Positions 1 to 9,970 of a DNA stretch of 64,000 nucleotides are shown here, one piece after another. Every line of letters begins with the position of its first letter. Positions within the stretch are counted from its first letter, which is position 1. The translations under genes were made by a program, and so were the position numbers. The stretch comes from Methylomonas sp. LW13. GTDB taxonomy: Bacteria > Pseudomonadota > Gammaproteobacteria > Methylococcales > Methylomonadaceae. Under the pieces are notes generated by a model. It had not been told where the DNA came from. It saw nothing but the letters and a program-made list of their open reading frames with translations, and ran no database searches. The stretch lies in assembly GCF_016865255.1 (NCBI RefSeq), contig NZ_CP033381.1, positions 558,001 through 622,000 on the forward strand. Direction: 5' to 3'.

Positions 1-1413
1 GCGGATTTCCAGCGTCGAGTTTTGCGTGCGGCTGGCCAAGGTGCGGACTTCATCCGCCACCACTGCAAAGCCGCGGCCTTGCTCGCCGGCGCGGGCCGCT
101 TCAATGGCTGCATTCAACGCCAATAAATTGGTTTGCTCGGCGATGCCCTGAATCACGCTTAATACTTCGCCTATGCTGTTGCTGTCGGTTTCCAGATCGT
201 GAATCACATTGGCGGCATTTTCCACTTCGGTGGCTAATTCGTTAATACCGCCAACTGCTTGCGTGACGATATTTTTGCCTGACGTGGCTTCCCGGTCCGC
301 ATTTTCGGCGGCTTCGGATGCTTTGACCGCGTTTTTGGCAACCTCTTGTACAGTCGATGTCATTTGTTTCATCGCATTGGCCACCAGCGTGGTTTCTTGC
401 AATTGCCGCTCTACGCCTTGTTGGGTGGATTGGGTGATGGTTGCCAGTTTGTTGGCGGCCTGAGCCAGTCGGTCGCTGGTCACGCTGATTTCTTCAACGG
501 TTTTGGCGATTTTCTTCACGAAGGCATTAAAACTGGAGGCCACCCAGGCAAACTCGGATTTACCCGACGCGCTGAGCCTGGCGCGCAAATCGCCGTCTCC
601 GCTGCAAATGGCTTGCAGGTTCAGCGCCAATGCAGTCAGTGGGCCGATGATGATTTTGCTCATCACCAGATAACCGGTGATACCGATGATTAAAAGCGTC
701 AACCCCAAAAAGCCGACAGCATAAAACACGGTTTGTTTTAACTCGCTAAAGGCGTTGCTGAAGGGAGTGATGATTTCGAATGCGCCGTGCAAGTCGCCGG
801 TCCGGCGGTTTTCCATGGCATAACCGAGTAAATCCTGGCCCTTGCCGTTGCCCCATAAGGCTTGCGAGGTTTGCGGGTCGCCGTGACAAAGCTCGCATTG
901 TTTGGTCATTTTCACCGGTCTGAAATAGCGAATTTCTTGTTTCTCTTCGTCGACCATGCTGTATTCGGTTAGCGCCGGGTCTTTTTTGAATTTGTCCAAA
1001 ACCTGTTGTTCCAGTTGGTCCGGCATGTTTCTGGGCGGATTGCGCGGATTCAGTGCCGGCGCTTTAAAACGAAAACCGCCTTCCTTGGCTTTGGCTTCTA
1101 TCACGTCCCAGGCATTGGCGGTGGGGACGGTCGCGATAATCAACGACCGGCGGCTGGCTTCATCCTTGCCTTGCACCAACTGCCGGAGGTACTCCGGCGA
1201 GTAAAGGCCGCTTTCCCAATTTTTGGCTACATTGTCGCGAATCGATTCGGAAAGCAGCAGTAATTGTCGGGACGATTCAATCTTGCGGTCTATCAGTTTT
1301 TGTTTTTCGATGTTGGCAAACATCAACAACAAGCCCAAGCTCAGGACGAAGAGTATGCCCGTGGTAATGGCTACCACTTTGACTCCCACCGAATGCCAGT
1401 TCATTAAGAACAT
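1..1413 (-). CDS. Methyl-accepting chemotaxis protein with N-terminal haem-c sensor domain (3' end outside window)
   Basis: Reading from ATG at 1413 gives a transmembrane helix (about residues 8-31), a periplasmic domain of about 200 residues with the segment [20 protein letters not shown] and a CELCH (CXXCH) c-type haem motif near residue 170, a second membrane helix, a HAMP-like linker and the start of the signalling hairpin, including [20 protein letters not shown]. The periplasmic part resembles the Tll0287-like/DUF3365 family, which can bind haem c. I infer a redox- or gas-sensing chemoreceptor acting on CheA/CheW. A purine-rich GGGGGGAAA lies just before the start. The frame is open to base 1, so the C-terminal end is missing. 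MCP identity is secure; the haem ligand role is inferred from the motif. Confidence 0.9.
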   Translation of the reverse strand, partial: MFLMNWHSVGVKVVAITTGILFVLSLGLLLMFANIEKQKLIDRKIESSRQLLLLSESIRDNVAKNWESGLYSPEYLRQLVQGKDEASRRSLIIATVPTANAWDVIEAKAKEGGFRFKAPALNPRNPPRNMPDQLEQQVLDKFKKDPALTEYSMVDEEKQEIRYFRPVKMTKQCELCHGDPQTSQALWGNGKGQDLLGYAMENRRTGDLHGAFEIITPFSNAFSELKQTVFYAVGFLGLTLLIIGITGYLVMSKIIIGPLTALALNLQAICSGDGDLRARLSASGKSEFAWVASSFNAFVKKIAKTVEEISVTSDRLAQAANKLATITQSTQQGVERQLQETTLVANAMKQMTSTVQEVAKNAVKASEAAENADREATSGKNIVTQAVGGINELATEVENAANVIHDLETDSNSIGEVLSVIQGIAEQTNLLALNAAIEAARAGEQGRGFAVVADEVRTLASRTQNSTLEIR

Positions 1414-1532
1414 AAGATTTCCCCCCGTTAAATTTATTGTTATAAGAGTGAGTGAAACGGCGGATGGACGATCAAACATGCCATGTCGCCAAGTCGTGTA
1501 GACAATCAATGAGGGCTTAAAATGACGGCCAT

Positions 1533-4079
1533 TTAGCTGCCGTTGCGGATGTTTTCCGGTCGAATCGCCCGGTTCAAGCTGTGTATTACACGTTCGAATT
1601 CAGGTAAGGGCATGGGTTTGCCGAACAGGTAGCCTTGAAAGGCATCGCAGCCTATACGCTCCAGGCAGATGCGTTGATCCTGGGTTTCCACCCCTTCCGC
1701 AATCACATTCAGGCCCAGGTTGTGGCCCATGCCGATAATGGTTTGGGCAATGACCGCATCGTTAGGGTCAACGATAAGGTCACGCACAAAGCTTTGATCG
1801 ATTTTGAGTTGGCTAAGCGGCAACTTCTTTAGATAACTCAGTGAGGAATATCCGGTGCCGAAGTCGTCCATCGAAAAACGTACGCCCAATGATTTCAGCG
1901 TTTGCATTTTTTCAATGGCGTCTTCGACATCGTGCAATACCATGCTTTCGGTCAATTCCAGTTTGAGTTTTGCCGAGTTGGCGCCCGAGTTGTTAAGAAT
2001 TCGGCAGATCGATTCGACGAAATCGGCTTGACGGAACTGTCTGGCGCTTACATTGACGGCAAGCTGTAAATGCTGGGTGAGCGGATTTTGTTCCCAGGCC
2101 TTGAGTTGCTCGCAGGCACATTGCAACACCCATTCGCCGATAGGCAGAATCAAGCCGGATTCTTCGGCTAGCGGGATAAACTCGGCCGGCGAAATCATGC
2201 CTTTTTGCGGATGTTTCCAGCGTAATAGCACTTCTGCGCCAAAAATCTGGGCGTTTTTATCGACCTGGGGTTGGTAATGTAGGCTTAGCTGATCTTGGGC
2301 CTGGGCATGGCGTAAATCGAACTCCAGCAGTACGCGCGATTCCAACAAGGCCTGCATCTGTGGATCGAAGAAGCGCAGCGTGTTGCGGCCGGCATCCTTG
2401 GCCTGGTACAGCGCCGCGTCGGCGCGCCTCAGCGTGTCGTCGAACGAGTTGTTGTGTTCGTCGAATATGGCAATGCCGATACTGATGGAGCCGAGATGTT
2501 CCTTGCCGTTTAACAACATGCCGGTATTGATGGCGCACAATATTTTGTGTGCAACGTCTTCGGCATTCGCGGTTGCCTCTGCTTGCGCGCTGCCCAGATT
2601 TTCCAGCAGCACGATAAATTCGTCGCCGCCCAGCCGGGCAACGGTATCGCCTTGACGGACGCAGGCCTTTAGGCGCGAGGCAATCTCTATTAGTAGCTGA
2701 TCGCCGATTTGGTGGCCCTGGGTATCGTTAATCGTTTTGAAGTTATCAACGTCGATCATCAACACCGCGCCGTGCTTACGCGCGCAACGGCTGTTGTGTA
2801 AGGCCTGCTGTAGCCGGTCTTGCAACAGGCGGCGATTGGGCAGGTCGGTGAGTGGATCGTAATAAGCCAGGCGGTGAATGGCGGCTTGCGCTTCCTTGTG
2901 CTGGCTAATGTCGGTAAAGGCCGCCACGTAGTTGCAAGTGTGGCCGTCCGCGCCGGTTACTACGCTGATTGTCAGCCACTTCGGGTAAACGTCGCCGTTT
3001 TTACGCCTGTCCCACACCTCGCCTTGCCAGAATTTTTCGCGCTTCAGAGCGGCCCACATTTCCCGGTAAAACTCTTGGCCGTGACGGCCGGATTTTAAAA
3101 TCGAGGGTTTGTTGCCGATAACTTCGTCCGGCTGATAACCGGTCAGCCGGGTGAAGGCGTTGTTGACGCGCAGGATGATATTATTTTCATCGGTAATCAT
3201 GATCCCTTCCTGGGATTCGATAGCGCGCTCGGCGATGCGCAATTGGCTCTCCGCCCAGCGGATGTTGCTGATGTCCCGGCTAATCACCACCATGCCTTTG
3301 CGTTGGCCGTTTTCTTGGTAAATCGGCGTTTTGCGTACCTCTATTTCGATCAAGCGGCCCTCGTCGTTGAGAATATGATCTTCGAACATGATCAAGTGTC
3401 CGGCCTGCCATACCGCTTCTTCATCCGAAAATAGTTTTATATGCTTGTCCAGTGCGTCCGGCTGTTGATCGGCCAGTTCCAGATAGGTCTTGCCCTGCCA
3501 ATCCATACCGTCAAATCGGAATAACTGTTGCGCGTGCTCATTGGCGAATAACAAGCGGCCGTCGCCGTCTTTGAACAGAATAGCGTCGGGAATGGCTTCT
3601 ATCAGGCTGATGAGTTGCTGGCTGAGGGCTTTTAGCTTGCTTTCGCTTTCCTGTAGATCCTGTTGCGCCTGCGTGCGCACGGCAATTTCGGCTGCCAGTT
3701 GCCGATTGCTCGGTAGTTTCAATGCATGCGGCACCAACTTGATCAGCAATATTGCCGCTGCCAGGGAGATGGTCGCCGTCAAGGCTTTTATGGCGGTATC
3801 CAACCAATACAAGGGTTGCCAGATCAGGAAGATGGACATCAAGTGCGATGCCCCGCAGGCCAGAATAAATGAGCTGAACATCAAATAGATGCCGCGAAAT
3901 TTCAGGTCTCGGCGCTGTGATACGACATAAGCCAGAATGACGGCAATCGCGAAATAGGCCAGAGTGATTAAGGCATCGGAAATCACATACGACCACAGCA
4001 GGCCGGGCGTCCACTTTAGGCAAAACCCGTGCGGCATCAGTCCGCCCGCACTGAAAAAATCGAAGAATGGTGTTTTCAC
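1533..4079 (-). CDS. Ethylene-receptor-like membrane domain - PAS - PAS - GGDEF - EAL protein
   Basis: 848 aa from a GTG start. Residues about 28-115 form three membrane helices carrying ISDALI (Asp35) and ACGASHL (Cys75, His79), which line up with Asp25, Cys65 and His69 of the plant ETR1 ethylene-binding domain; Cys65 and His69 there hold copper. Two PAS domains follow (about 155-275 and 280-395). The GGDEF domain (about 405-570) has an intact GGDEF at 484-488 and an RxxD inhibition site (RQGD) five residues earlier. The EAL domain has EVLLR at 616-620 and [10 protein letters not shown]. Both catalytic domains look competent, so it may make and degrade c-di-GMP in response to a membrane-bound ligand. 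The GTG overlaps the stop of the upstream STAS gene by 4 nt (GTGA), implying translational coupling. The true ligand is unknown. Confidence 0.93.
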   Translation of the reverse strand: MKTPFFDFFSAGGLMPHGFCLKWTPGLLWSYVISDALITLAYFAIAVILAYVVSQRRDLKFRGIYLMFSSFILACGASHLMSIFLIWQPLYWLDTAIKALTATISLAAAILLIKLVPHALKLPSNRQLAAEIAVRTQAQQDLQESESKLKALSQQLISLIEAIPDAILFKDGDGRLLFANEHAQQLFRFDGMDWQGKTYLELADQQPDALDKHIKLFSDEEAVWQAGHLIMFEDHILNDEGRLIEIEVRKTPIYQENGQRKGMVVISRDISNIRWAESQLRIAERAIESQEGIMITDENNIILRVNNAFTRLTGYQPDEVIGNKPSILKSGRHGQEFYREMWAALKREKFWQGEVWDRRKNGDVYPKWLTISVVTGADGHTCNYVAAFTDISQHKEAQAAIHRLAYYDPLTDLPNRRLLQDRLQQALHNSRCARKHGAVLMIDVDNFKTINDTQGHQIGDQLLIEIASRLKACVRQGDTVARLGGDEFIVLLENLGSAQAEATANAEDVAHKILCAINTGMLLNGKEHLGSISIGIAIFDEHNNSFDDTLRRADAALYQAKDAGRNTLRFFDPQMQALLESRVLLEFDLRHAQAQDQLSLHYQPQVDKNAQIFGAEVLLRWKHPQKGMISPAEFIPLAEESGLILPIGEWVLQCACEQLKAWEQNPLTQHLQLAVNVSARQFRQADFVESICRILNNSGANSAKLKLELTESMVLHDVEDAIEKMQTLKSLGVRFSMDDFGTGYSSLSYLKKLPLSQLKIDQSFVRDLIVDPNDAVIAQTIIGMGHNLGLNVIAEGVETQDQRICLERIGCDAFQGYLFGKPMPLPEFERVIHSLNRAIRPENIRNGS

Positions 4080-4498
4080 GCTAATTTTCCAGCACGGTTT
4101 GGTCCGGACGTAACCGTGGGCGGGTTTTGCGTATCGGGCAATCCTTGGCTAAACGCGGCTTTGTGCGCTCCAGGCACATGGTGGGTGGTGCGAATGTAGG
4201 GGGTGTGTTTGCTGAAGTATTTATCGAATATGCCGGTATCGAAAATCTGATGTACGTCGCCGCCACAGCCTTGCAGATTCAGCTCGACGCCGGCCTGCAT
4301 CCAATCGCAGATTAGCGAGATGGTGGCGATGCCGCACATATTGAATGTAGGGATATTCTCGAGTGTTATCCTGGCGCCGGCGCGCGTATTGACTTTGGTG
4401 TGAGCCTTGCACGACGCCAGTAATTCATGGCATTTTGCAAACTCCAACGTGTTACGGATAGTCACCTCAAACCATTCACCTGTTACCGATACTTGCAT
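4076..4498 (-). CDS. STAS-domain protein (anti-anti-sigma-like)
   Basis: 140 aa from ATG 4498; GGGG about 7 nt upstream favours this start over the in-frame ATG at 4516. Residues 1-100 read as a STAS fold: an initial beta strand (VTGEWFEVTIRN), a helix, a strand ITLENIPTF and the helix-capping segment NMCGIATISLI where anti-anti-sigma factors carry the phosphorylatable Ser after Asp. Here that position is Cys/Gly, so classical SpoIIAA-type phosphorylation is doubtful. The last ~30 residues are low-complexity and probably disordered. It is coupled by a 4-nt overlap to the GGDEF/EAL gene downstream, so it probably feeds into or reports on that signalling protein. Confidence 0.7.
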   Translation of the reverse strand: MQVSVTGEWFEVTIRNTLEFAKCHELLASCKAHTKVNTRAGARITLENIPTFNMCGIATISLICDWMQAGVELNLQGCGGDVHQIFDTGIFDKYFSKHTPYIRTTHHVPGAHKAAFSQGLPDTQNPPTVTSGPNRAGKLA

Positions 4499-4639
4499 AG
4501 ATGAACCCCGATGCATTCAAAATTCTGGATCCTGCATCATATTTAAATGTAGAGCGGCTGAATATCAGTCAATCCGAAATTTCAGGCAGGTAAAAGTGTA
4601 ATTTGTTGTAGGCTATTTCCTTCTTATGCGGGCATGGGA

Positions 4640-5272
4640 CTACATGTTCAGGCGGTGTGCATCATAGTAGCGTATCAATTCGGCGTTATTGCTGATGTGC
4701 AATTTTTCAAACAGCCGGGCTTTGTATGTACTGACAGTCTTGTTGCTGATTGCCAGGTCCCTGCCGATGTCGTTCAGGCTTTGGCCTTTAGCCAGTAACT
4801 GCAAGATTTGAAACTCGCGTTCGGATAGTTTTTCATGCGGTTTGCTTGGCTCGGAGCTCTCGAATTCAAATACCATTTTTTCGGCGAGTTTAGGGTCGAT
4901 AAATCGGCCGTCGCCGGCGACTCGGCGGATGGCTGTCAGTAAGGTTTCCGGGTCGTTATCCTTGGTTAGATAGCCATTCGCACCGGTTTTTAATGCGCGC
5001 GAGACGATTTGCAATTCGTTGTGCATGCTCAAAATCAGGATGGGCAATGCCGGATATTGGCCGCGAATCCGGCTGATCATCTCCACGCCGCCAAGATCGG
5101 GCATGGTCAGATCCAGTAGCACCAGATCAACGGCGTTTTCATCGAGAAAACTCAACAGTTGCTGGCTATTTTCGGCTTCGCCGACGACGGTAATATCGGT
5201 GGAGAGTGCGAATAGTTGTTTCAGACCGCCCCGCACAATGGCATGGTCGTCGGCAATAATTAATCGGATCAT
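4640..5272 (-). CDS. NarL/LuxR-family response regulator
   Basis: 210 aa. The receiver domain has the acidic pair in IIADDH, the phospho-acceptor Asp54 in LVLLDLTMPDLGG and the conserved Lys104 in YLTKDN. A LuxR-type helix-turn-helix occupies about residues 145-205 (LSEREFQILQLLAKGQSLND, then SNKTVSTYKARLFEKL). Overall it resembles UvrY/GacA/NarL regulators. Its start overlaps the stop of the sensor kinase gene by 4 nt, so the two are a cognate pair. Target genes cannot be read from the sequence. Confidence 0.93.
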   Translation of the reverse strand: MIRLIIADDHAIVRGGLKQLFALSTDITVVGEAENSQQLLSFLDENAVDLVLLDLTMPDLGGVEMISRIRGQYPALPILILSMHNELQIVSRALKTGANGYLTKDNDPETLLTAIRRVAGDGRFIDPKLAEKMVFEFESSEPSKPHEKLSEREFQILQLLAKGQSLNDIGRDLAISNKTVSTYKARLFEKLHISNNAELIRYYDAHRLNM

Positions 5273-7878
5273 AGTTCTGGTCTTTTAGGGTTAGCCGGGA
5301 TACGTACCTGGATAGAGGTACCTTGGCCCGGGGCACTGGAAATACTGGTTTCTCCGCCCAACATCAAGGAGCGTTCACGTATGCCGATCAGGCCAAAAGA
5401 CTTGGTCTTAGTGGGCGCATGGGTGTCGAAACCACGACCATTATCGTCAATTTTCAGGCAATAGTGGTCCTTATCCAAATTGACGGCAATTTTTACCTTG
5501 CTGGCTGCCGCATGCCGCAGCACATTGGTCAGCGATTCTTGGGCGATGCGAAAAATCACGATTGCGCATTCCTCGTCCATATCGAAATCATCTTCCGGAT
5601 ACAACAGATCGCACTGAATCCCGGATTGTTCCGCGAATTTCCTTACCAGCCACTCCAAAGCCGGCACGATTCCCATTTCTATCGCCGAGGGACGTAGGGA
5701 GGTTGCCACGTCGCGGGTAACCTGGATGGTTTGGTCCAGCAATTCCATAATGTTGCGGATTTGTTCGGCCAGCTCTCGGTTGTTGATGGCGAATTTCATG
5801 CGCAGCAGCGACATTTCCATGCGCAGGGCAGTCAACATTTGTCCCAGCTCGTCGTGAACTTCACGGGCCATGTGCTTGCGTTCTTCTTCACGGGCCTTTT
5901 CCCGACGAGCGGCCAGTTGCCGTAATTGCAAGCGGGACGATTCCAGGTCTTTTTCTATTATTTTCAGCTCGGTGATGTCCTGCGATGTGCCTATGCCGCG
6001 CACGAAACTGCCATCCCCGGCAAATACCAGATCGGCGCGTTCCCTAAGCCATTTTATTTTACCGTTCGCCACGATACGGTGTTGGATGTCGTAAGGCGCG
6101 CCACGCATGGCCGCTTCCCAGGCGTGGCGTACGTAATGTCGGTCAGCCGGATGCACACATTTCAAGAAGCGCTCGTAGCTTATCGGCGTGCCCAAAGGCA
6201 TGCCGAAAATGCGGTAATTTTCGTCAGACCATTTCAGAGAATGCTCTCTAAGGTTTAAGGACCAACTGCCCAAATGCGCCTGGGCTTGGGCGTGAGCCAG
6301 ATGTGCTTCGCTTTCGCGCAAGGCATTTTCGATCAACTTAAAATTGCTGACATCTCTGTTAACCCCGACGATTTTTTGCCCGCCGCTCTTGGAATCGCCA
6401 GCTATGATCGCTGAAGCCTGAATGAAGCGTAAGGCGCCGTCGCTTTGTCGGCGAATCCTAAATTCCCAATGCTTTTCCTGCTGGTCTCGAATCAGCTTGC
6501 GCAGGGTGGCTTCGGTGCGCGGTAAGTCTTCAACCACCACCAAGGCAGACCAGGTCTGGTAGTCTATGGGCGTTCCCACAGGAATGCCGAACATTTCGTA
6601 CATGCGTTCATCCCAATCGCCGACGCCCAACGCCAGATCCCACTCGCAAATGCCGATTGCGGCGGCTTTGGTGGCCAAGCTCAAGCGTTCGTTGTAATTG
6701 CGGAGTCGCTCCTCCGCGCTACGGCTTTCGGTTATATCGCGTGCCAGACCGATGGTGCCCAGCACATCGTCTTTATCGTCGACGATGGGGGCTTTGATCG
6801 TTTCGGTCCAGGTTTCCCGTCCAGCGTCGAAGGCTCTCTCGGTCAGCGATATTTGTTGCCGAGTCAGCATCACTTCTTGGTCAACCGCGCGGTAATGCTC
6901 GGCCAGGCCTTCCGGCCAGATATCGAAATCAGTCACATCTTTTGAATCGTGCAGATGGTCGATGCCCACGGCGTTTAGCCAATGTTTGTTGGCTTGAATA
7001 TATTTCCCGTTTCTGTCCTTCATCCAGGCCAAGAACGGTAAGCTATCGTACATGGCACGCAGACGGGCTTCCGATTCGCTAACCCGTTTTTGTGCAGACT
7101 TCAATGCGGTAATGTCGGTCACCAAGACGAAAAATCCTTTCACTTGACCTGCTGCGCCATCCGGCAAATAGGCGGCTTGCGTATGGCGAGTTGCCCCCGC
7201 GAAATTGACGATGGTACGCTCAAAATACTGCGGTTCTCCTTTCAGAACGGCATCGATAAACGGCTTATTCAACGTGTATAGATGATCGCCGATGACTTCG
7301 CGAATATGTTTGCCGAGCAAGTTTTCCGAAGTAAAGCCGAACCATTCTTCATAGGCTTTGTTGCCAAATTTGTTGATAAGATTTTTGTCCCAGTAGCCGA
7401 TCATCGCCGGCATATGGTTGAGGACGGAGCCCAAGTTATGTTGGTAGTCTAAAATTTCGGCATGTTTCTCCGGGTTATTGGGCACCGGAATGTCCGAAAG
7501 TATCGTTAACCACGCCGATATAGTGCCATGTCGGTCTGCTAGGCCTCGACCGCTAACGTTGACGCGGACTGCGCTGCCGTCTGCGCGCTTTACAATTAAT
7601 TCGATAGCCTCTTCCGTCATGCCTGGGTCAACAGGCTGGAAACACGGTAAAAGCGCAACGGGAAAAGGCGTGTTGCCGTCGGCGGTAAACAGGTAATGTC
7701 GATTCTCCCAATCGGCTGTTGAGCCAATCCCCAGCATAAGTTCAGCGGCGCGGTTGACGCAGACGATTGTGTACGTCGTGTCGAAAACAATGACGGCTTC
7801 TTTAATGCTGTCTATGATCCCGTAAAGCAAGTCGGTTTCATGGGCAAAATTACTCAAGTTGAGTCGGCGGTTTGGCAT
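5269..7878 (-). CDS. Multi-PAS sensor histidine kinase, NarX/HisKA_3 type
   Basis: 869 aa, apparently cytoplasmic because no membrane helix is evident. At least five PAS/PAC units fill residues 1-640; several end in the typical ITALK, ITESR, VSNFK and ITELK linkers. The dimerisation/phospho-acceptor helix has KHMAREVHDELGQ with His675, which is HisKA_3 type. The HATPase domain has the N box (AQESLTNVLRHA), G1 box (IDDNGRGFD) and G2 box (SFGLIGIRERSLMLGG). It phosphorylates the response regulator encoded immediately downstream (4-nt overlap). The series of PAS domains suggests sensing of intracellular redox state or small ligands, which is not resolvable here. Confidence 0.92.
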   Translation of the reverse strand: MPNRRLNLSNFAHETDLLYGIIDSIKEAVIVFDTTYTIVCVNRAAELMLGIGSTADWENRHYLFTADGNTPFPVALLPCFQPVDPGMTEEAIELIVKRADGSAVRVNVSGRGLADRHGTISAWLTILSDIPVPNNPEKHAEILDYQHNLGSVLNHMPAMIGYWDKNLINKFGNKAYEEWFGFTSENLLGKHIREVIGDHLYTLNKPFIDAVLKGEPQYFERTIVNFAGATRHTQAAYLPDGAAGQVKGFFVLVTDITALKSAQKRVSESEARLRAMYDSLPFLAWMKDRNGKYIQANKHWLNAVGIDHLHDSKDVTDFDIWPEGLAEHYRAVDQEVMLTRQQISLTERAFDAGRETWTETIKAPIVDDKDDVLGTIGLARDITESRSAEERLRNYNERLSLATKAAAIGICEWDLALGVGDWDERMYEMFGIPVGTPIDYQTWSALVVVEDLPRTEATLRKLIRDQQEKHWEFRIRRQSDGALRFIQASAIIAGDSKSGGQKIVGVNRDVSNFKLIENALRESEAHLAHAQAQAHLGSWSLNLREHSLKWSDENYRIFGMPLGTPISYERFLKCVHPADRHYVRHAWEAAMRGAPYDIQHRIVANGKIKWLRERADLVFAGDGSFVRGIGTSQDITELKIIEKDLESSRLQLRQLAARREKAREEERKHMAREVHDELGQMLTALRMEMSLLRMKFAINNRELAEQIRNIMELLDQTIQVTRDVATSLRPSAIEMGIVPALEWLVRKFAEQSGIQCDLLYPEDDFDMDEECAIVIFRIAQESLTNVLRHAAASKVKIAVNLDKDHYCLKIDDNGRGFDTHAPTKTKSFGLIGIRERSLMLGGETSISSAPGQGTSIQVRIPANPKRPEL

Positions 7879-8045
7879 CTCGACGAATTAGTAATGGTTT
7901 GGGAAGGCAAGCATAAACGAGCTACGACATTTTTCGGCGAAGAAATTAACAGACATTTTTGGGTAAGCGAGCGAATAGCGTCCCGGCTTCACTTGTGGGC
8001 GGATTGGCCTACACTTTGGGCATTATCAATTCGAGAGCCGCCCGC

Positions 8046-9203
8046 ATGGAATTTAAAGACTATCTAAAAATCCTCGTCCAACACGATGGTTCGGACCTTT
8101 ACCTGACGGCGGGCGCTCCACCGGCGGCCAAGTTCCAAGGCAGCTTAAAACCGTTGGAAAACGTCAAACTTAGCCGTGAACGCATCAAGGAAATTGCTGA
8201 CGGTATCATGGACGCCGAGCAACGCGCCGCCTTCGAACAGGTGCCGGAAATGAATCTGGCGATCACCGAAGAAGGAATCGGACGGTTTCGGGTGAATATT
8301 TTTAAACAGCGCAATTGCCATGCCTTGGTAATTCGCAACATCAAGGTCGATATTCCCAGTGCCGACGCCTTGGGCTTGCCGCAAATCCTCAAAGATAAAA
8401 TCATGGAAAAGCGCGGGCTGATTTTGTTCGTTGGCGGCACCGGTTCCGGTAAATCGACGTCCTTGGCGGCCTTGATAGATTATCGCAATAGCAACTCATC
8501 CGGGCATATCATTACCATCGAAGATCCTATCGAGTTTGTGCATCCGCATAAAAAATCCTTGGTCAATCAACGCGAAGTCGGTGTCGATACCCTCAGTTAT
8601 GAGGATGCATTGAAAAACACTTTGCGGCAGGCGCCGGATGTGATTCTGATCGGCGAAATTCGCAGTCAGGAGACCATGGAACACGCTTTGGCTTTTGCCG
8701 AAACCGGGCATTTGTGCTTGTCCACGTTACACGCCAATAACGCCAATCAGGCCTTGGACCGGATCATCAACTTTTTCCCGGAAGAGCGCCGTCCGCAGTT
8801 GTTGATGGACTTGTCCTTGAATCTGCAAGCGTTTATTTCCCAACGCCTGGTACCCACCGTGGAAGGTAAGCGGGTGGCGGCTATCGAAATTTTGCTGGGT
8901 ACTAAATTGGTCAGCGATTTGATCCATAAAGGCGATATTCACGCCATTAAGGAAGCGATGGAAAAATCCGAAAATATCGGCATGCAGACTTTTGACAGCC
9001 ATTTACTCAAGCTCTACAAAGGCGGGGTGATCACCTTGGAAGAGGCCTTGCGCAACTCGGATTCGCCGAACAATTTAAAACTGAAAATCAATTTGAGCGA
9101 AGGTTTGGGGTCGGCGACCAAAAAGCCCAGTTCTTTGGCTGGCAGTCTTGCTTTGGAAGAAATCACCAAGAAAGAGGGGGATGAGGAAAGTGAGGGACAT
9201 TAA
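8046..9203 (+). CDS. pilU: Type IV pilus retraction ATPase PilU
   Basis: 385 aa from ATG 8046 (MEFKDYL); the longer upstream reading frame has no family similarity. Walker A is GGTGSGKST, the Asp box IITIEDPIEFVHP, Walker B VILIGEIRSQETM and the His box HLCLSTLHANN. The C-terminal region (QTFDSHLLKLYKGG, then EEALRNSDSPNNL) is typical of PilT/PilU hexamers, and the sequence is closer to PilU than PilT (for example HPHKKSLVNQREVG). It acts on the cytoplasmic face of the pilus motor to assist retraction. pilT usually lies directly upstream of pilU in gammaproteobacteria, but here the upstream gene is a divergent histidine kinase, so pilU stands alone. Confidence 0.92.
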   Translation: MEFKDYLKILVQHDGSDLYLTAGAPPAAKFQGSLKPLENVKLSRERIKEIADGIMDAEQRAAFEQVPEMNLAITEEGIGRFRVNIFKQRNCHALVIRNIKVDIPSADALGLPQILKDKIMEKRGLILFVGGTGSGKSTSLAALIDYRNSNSSGHIITIEDPIEFVHPHKKSLVNQREVGVDTLSYEDALKNTLRQAPDVILIGEIRSQETMEHALAFAETGHLCLSTLHANNANQALDRIINFFPEERRPQLLMDLSLNLQAFISQRLVPTVEGKRVAAIEILLGTKLVSDLIHKGDIHAIKEAMEKSENIGMQTFDSHLLKLYKGGVITLEEALRNSDSPNNLKLKINLSEGLGSATKKPSSLAGSLALEEITKKEGDEESEGH

Positions 9204-9439
9204 GGAAATTCCAACGAATGTCCCAAACATCTTTGCTTTGTCGTTACAACGAAAGCGGGAAGCCGGGAAATTCAAAAAACTGGATTTCCTATTGTGGGAA
9301 TGATGGGGCTATCAAAACATAAAAACGGACGATGGGCCATTTTGCAAGCGAGTGGCAATCGATAGATTTCGTTTGGACCAGCTATCGTATTCCCCATGGA
9401 ATCAGCTTGTTCATAGAGCTTAAAGCCGTTTTGAACAGG

Positions 9440-9763
9440 CTAGGATAAGTCTGCGACGCTGAGGATCTTATAAACCTCGTAGGCTGGCTGCTGATAAGGA
9501 TGGCAAGCCAGCAAGGTTTGCACCACCGTTTTAATTAAATCATCGGCGCAGACCATTTCTATCTTATATTCGGCGACCTGCTGAATTTCACCGATACTGC
9601 CCAGATAAGGGTGGCTACCGGCGAGAGGCCGGAATTGGCCCTCGCCCAGCACTTGCCAGGCACAACTGTCGTAATCGCCGATACGCCCGGCGCCTTGCTC
9701 GAACAACGCTTGTTTTAGCTGTTCGGCATGGCTGACCGGCACATAAAAACTCAGTTTATACAT
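9440..9763 (-). CDS. NIF3/YqfO-like C-terminal-domain protein
   Basis: 107 aa. It starts MYKLSFYVPVSHAEQLKQAL and contains GAGRIGDYDSCAW and HPYQQPAYEVYKI, the signature of the small ferredoxin-like domain inserted in or standing beside NIF3/YqfO-type proteins. Many gammaproteobacteria encode it as a free-standing ~105-aa protein of unknown function. It lies 48 nt downstream of the 49-aa ORF and lexA on the same strand, so it may belong to the lexA transcript. Family assignment is good; its biochemical role is unknown. Confidence 0.8.
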   Translation of the reverse strand: MYKLSFYVPVSHAEQLKQALFEQGAGRIGDYDSCAWQVLGEGQFRPLAGSHPYLGSIGEIQQVAEYKIEMVCADDLIKTVVQTLLACHPYQQPAYEVYKILSVADLS

Positions 9764-9811
9764 AGTGCCGGATGCCAGGTGACCATGCCAAGCAGGTTAG
9801 GGTTACTAACA

Positions 9812-9961
9812 TCAGCCGGTAGCCAGTAAAAACACGCCCCACAGCACCACAACCAGCGTAATTTCCTCGATCATGTTGATGGCGGCCTGTCGGTCCGCTC
9901 TGTTCAGCATGGCTGTTTGATTGGCTTTTTGATCGCGCATATGAACGGATTGATGAAGCAT
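9812..9961 (-). CDS. 49-aa single-pass membrane protein in the lexA operon (undescribed)
   Basis: A small ORF from ATG 9961 to TGA 9812 that lies between lexA and the NIF3-like gene. A near-perfect ribosome-binding site, GGAGGAG, precedes the ATG by about 3-5 nt, and the ORF begins 9 nt after the lexA stop. The product starts MLHQSVHMRDQKANQTAML, continues with a basic/amphipathic stretch (NRADRQAAINMIEE) and ends in one hydrophobic helix (ITLVVVLWGVFLLATG). I do not recognise the family. Position and shape recall SOS-induced cell-division inhibitors encoded with lexA (SulA in Pseudomonas, YneA in Bacillus) or the tiny membrane inhibitor SidA of Caulobacter, but this is inference from context only. 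Confidence 0.65.
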   Translation of the reverse strand: MLHQSVHMRDQKANQTAMLNRADRQAAINMIEEITLVVVLWGVFLLATG

Positions 9962-9970
9962 AATCTCCTC

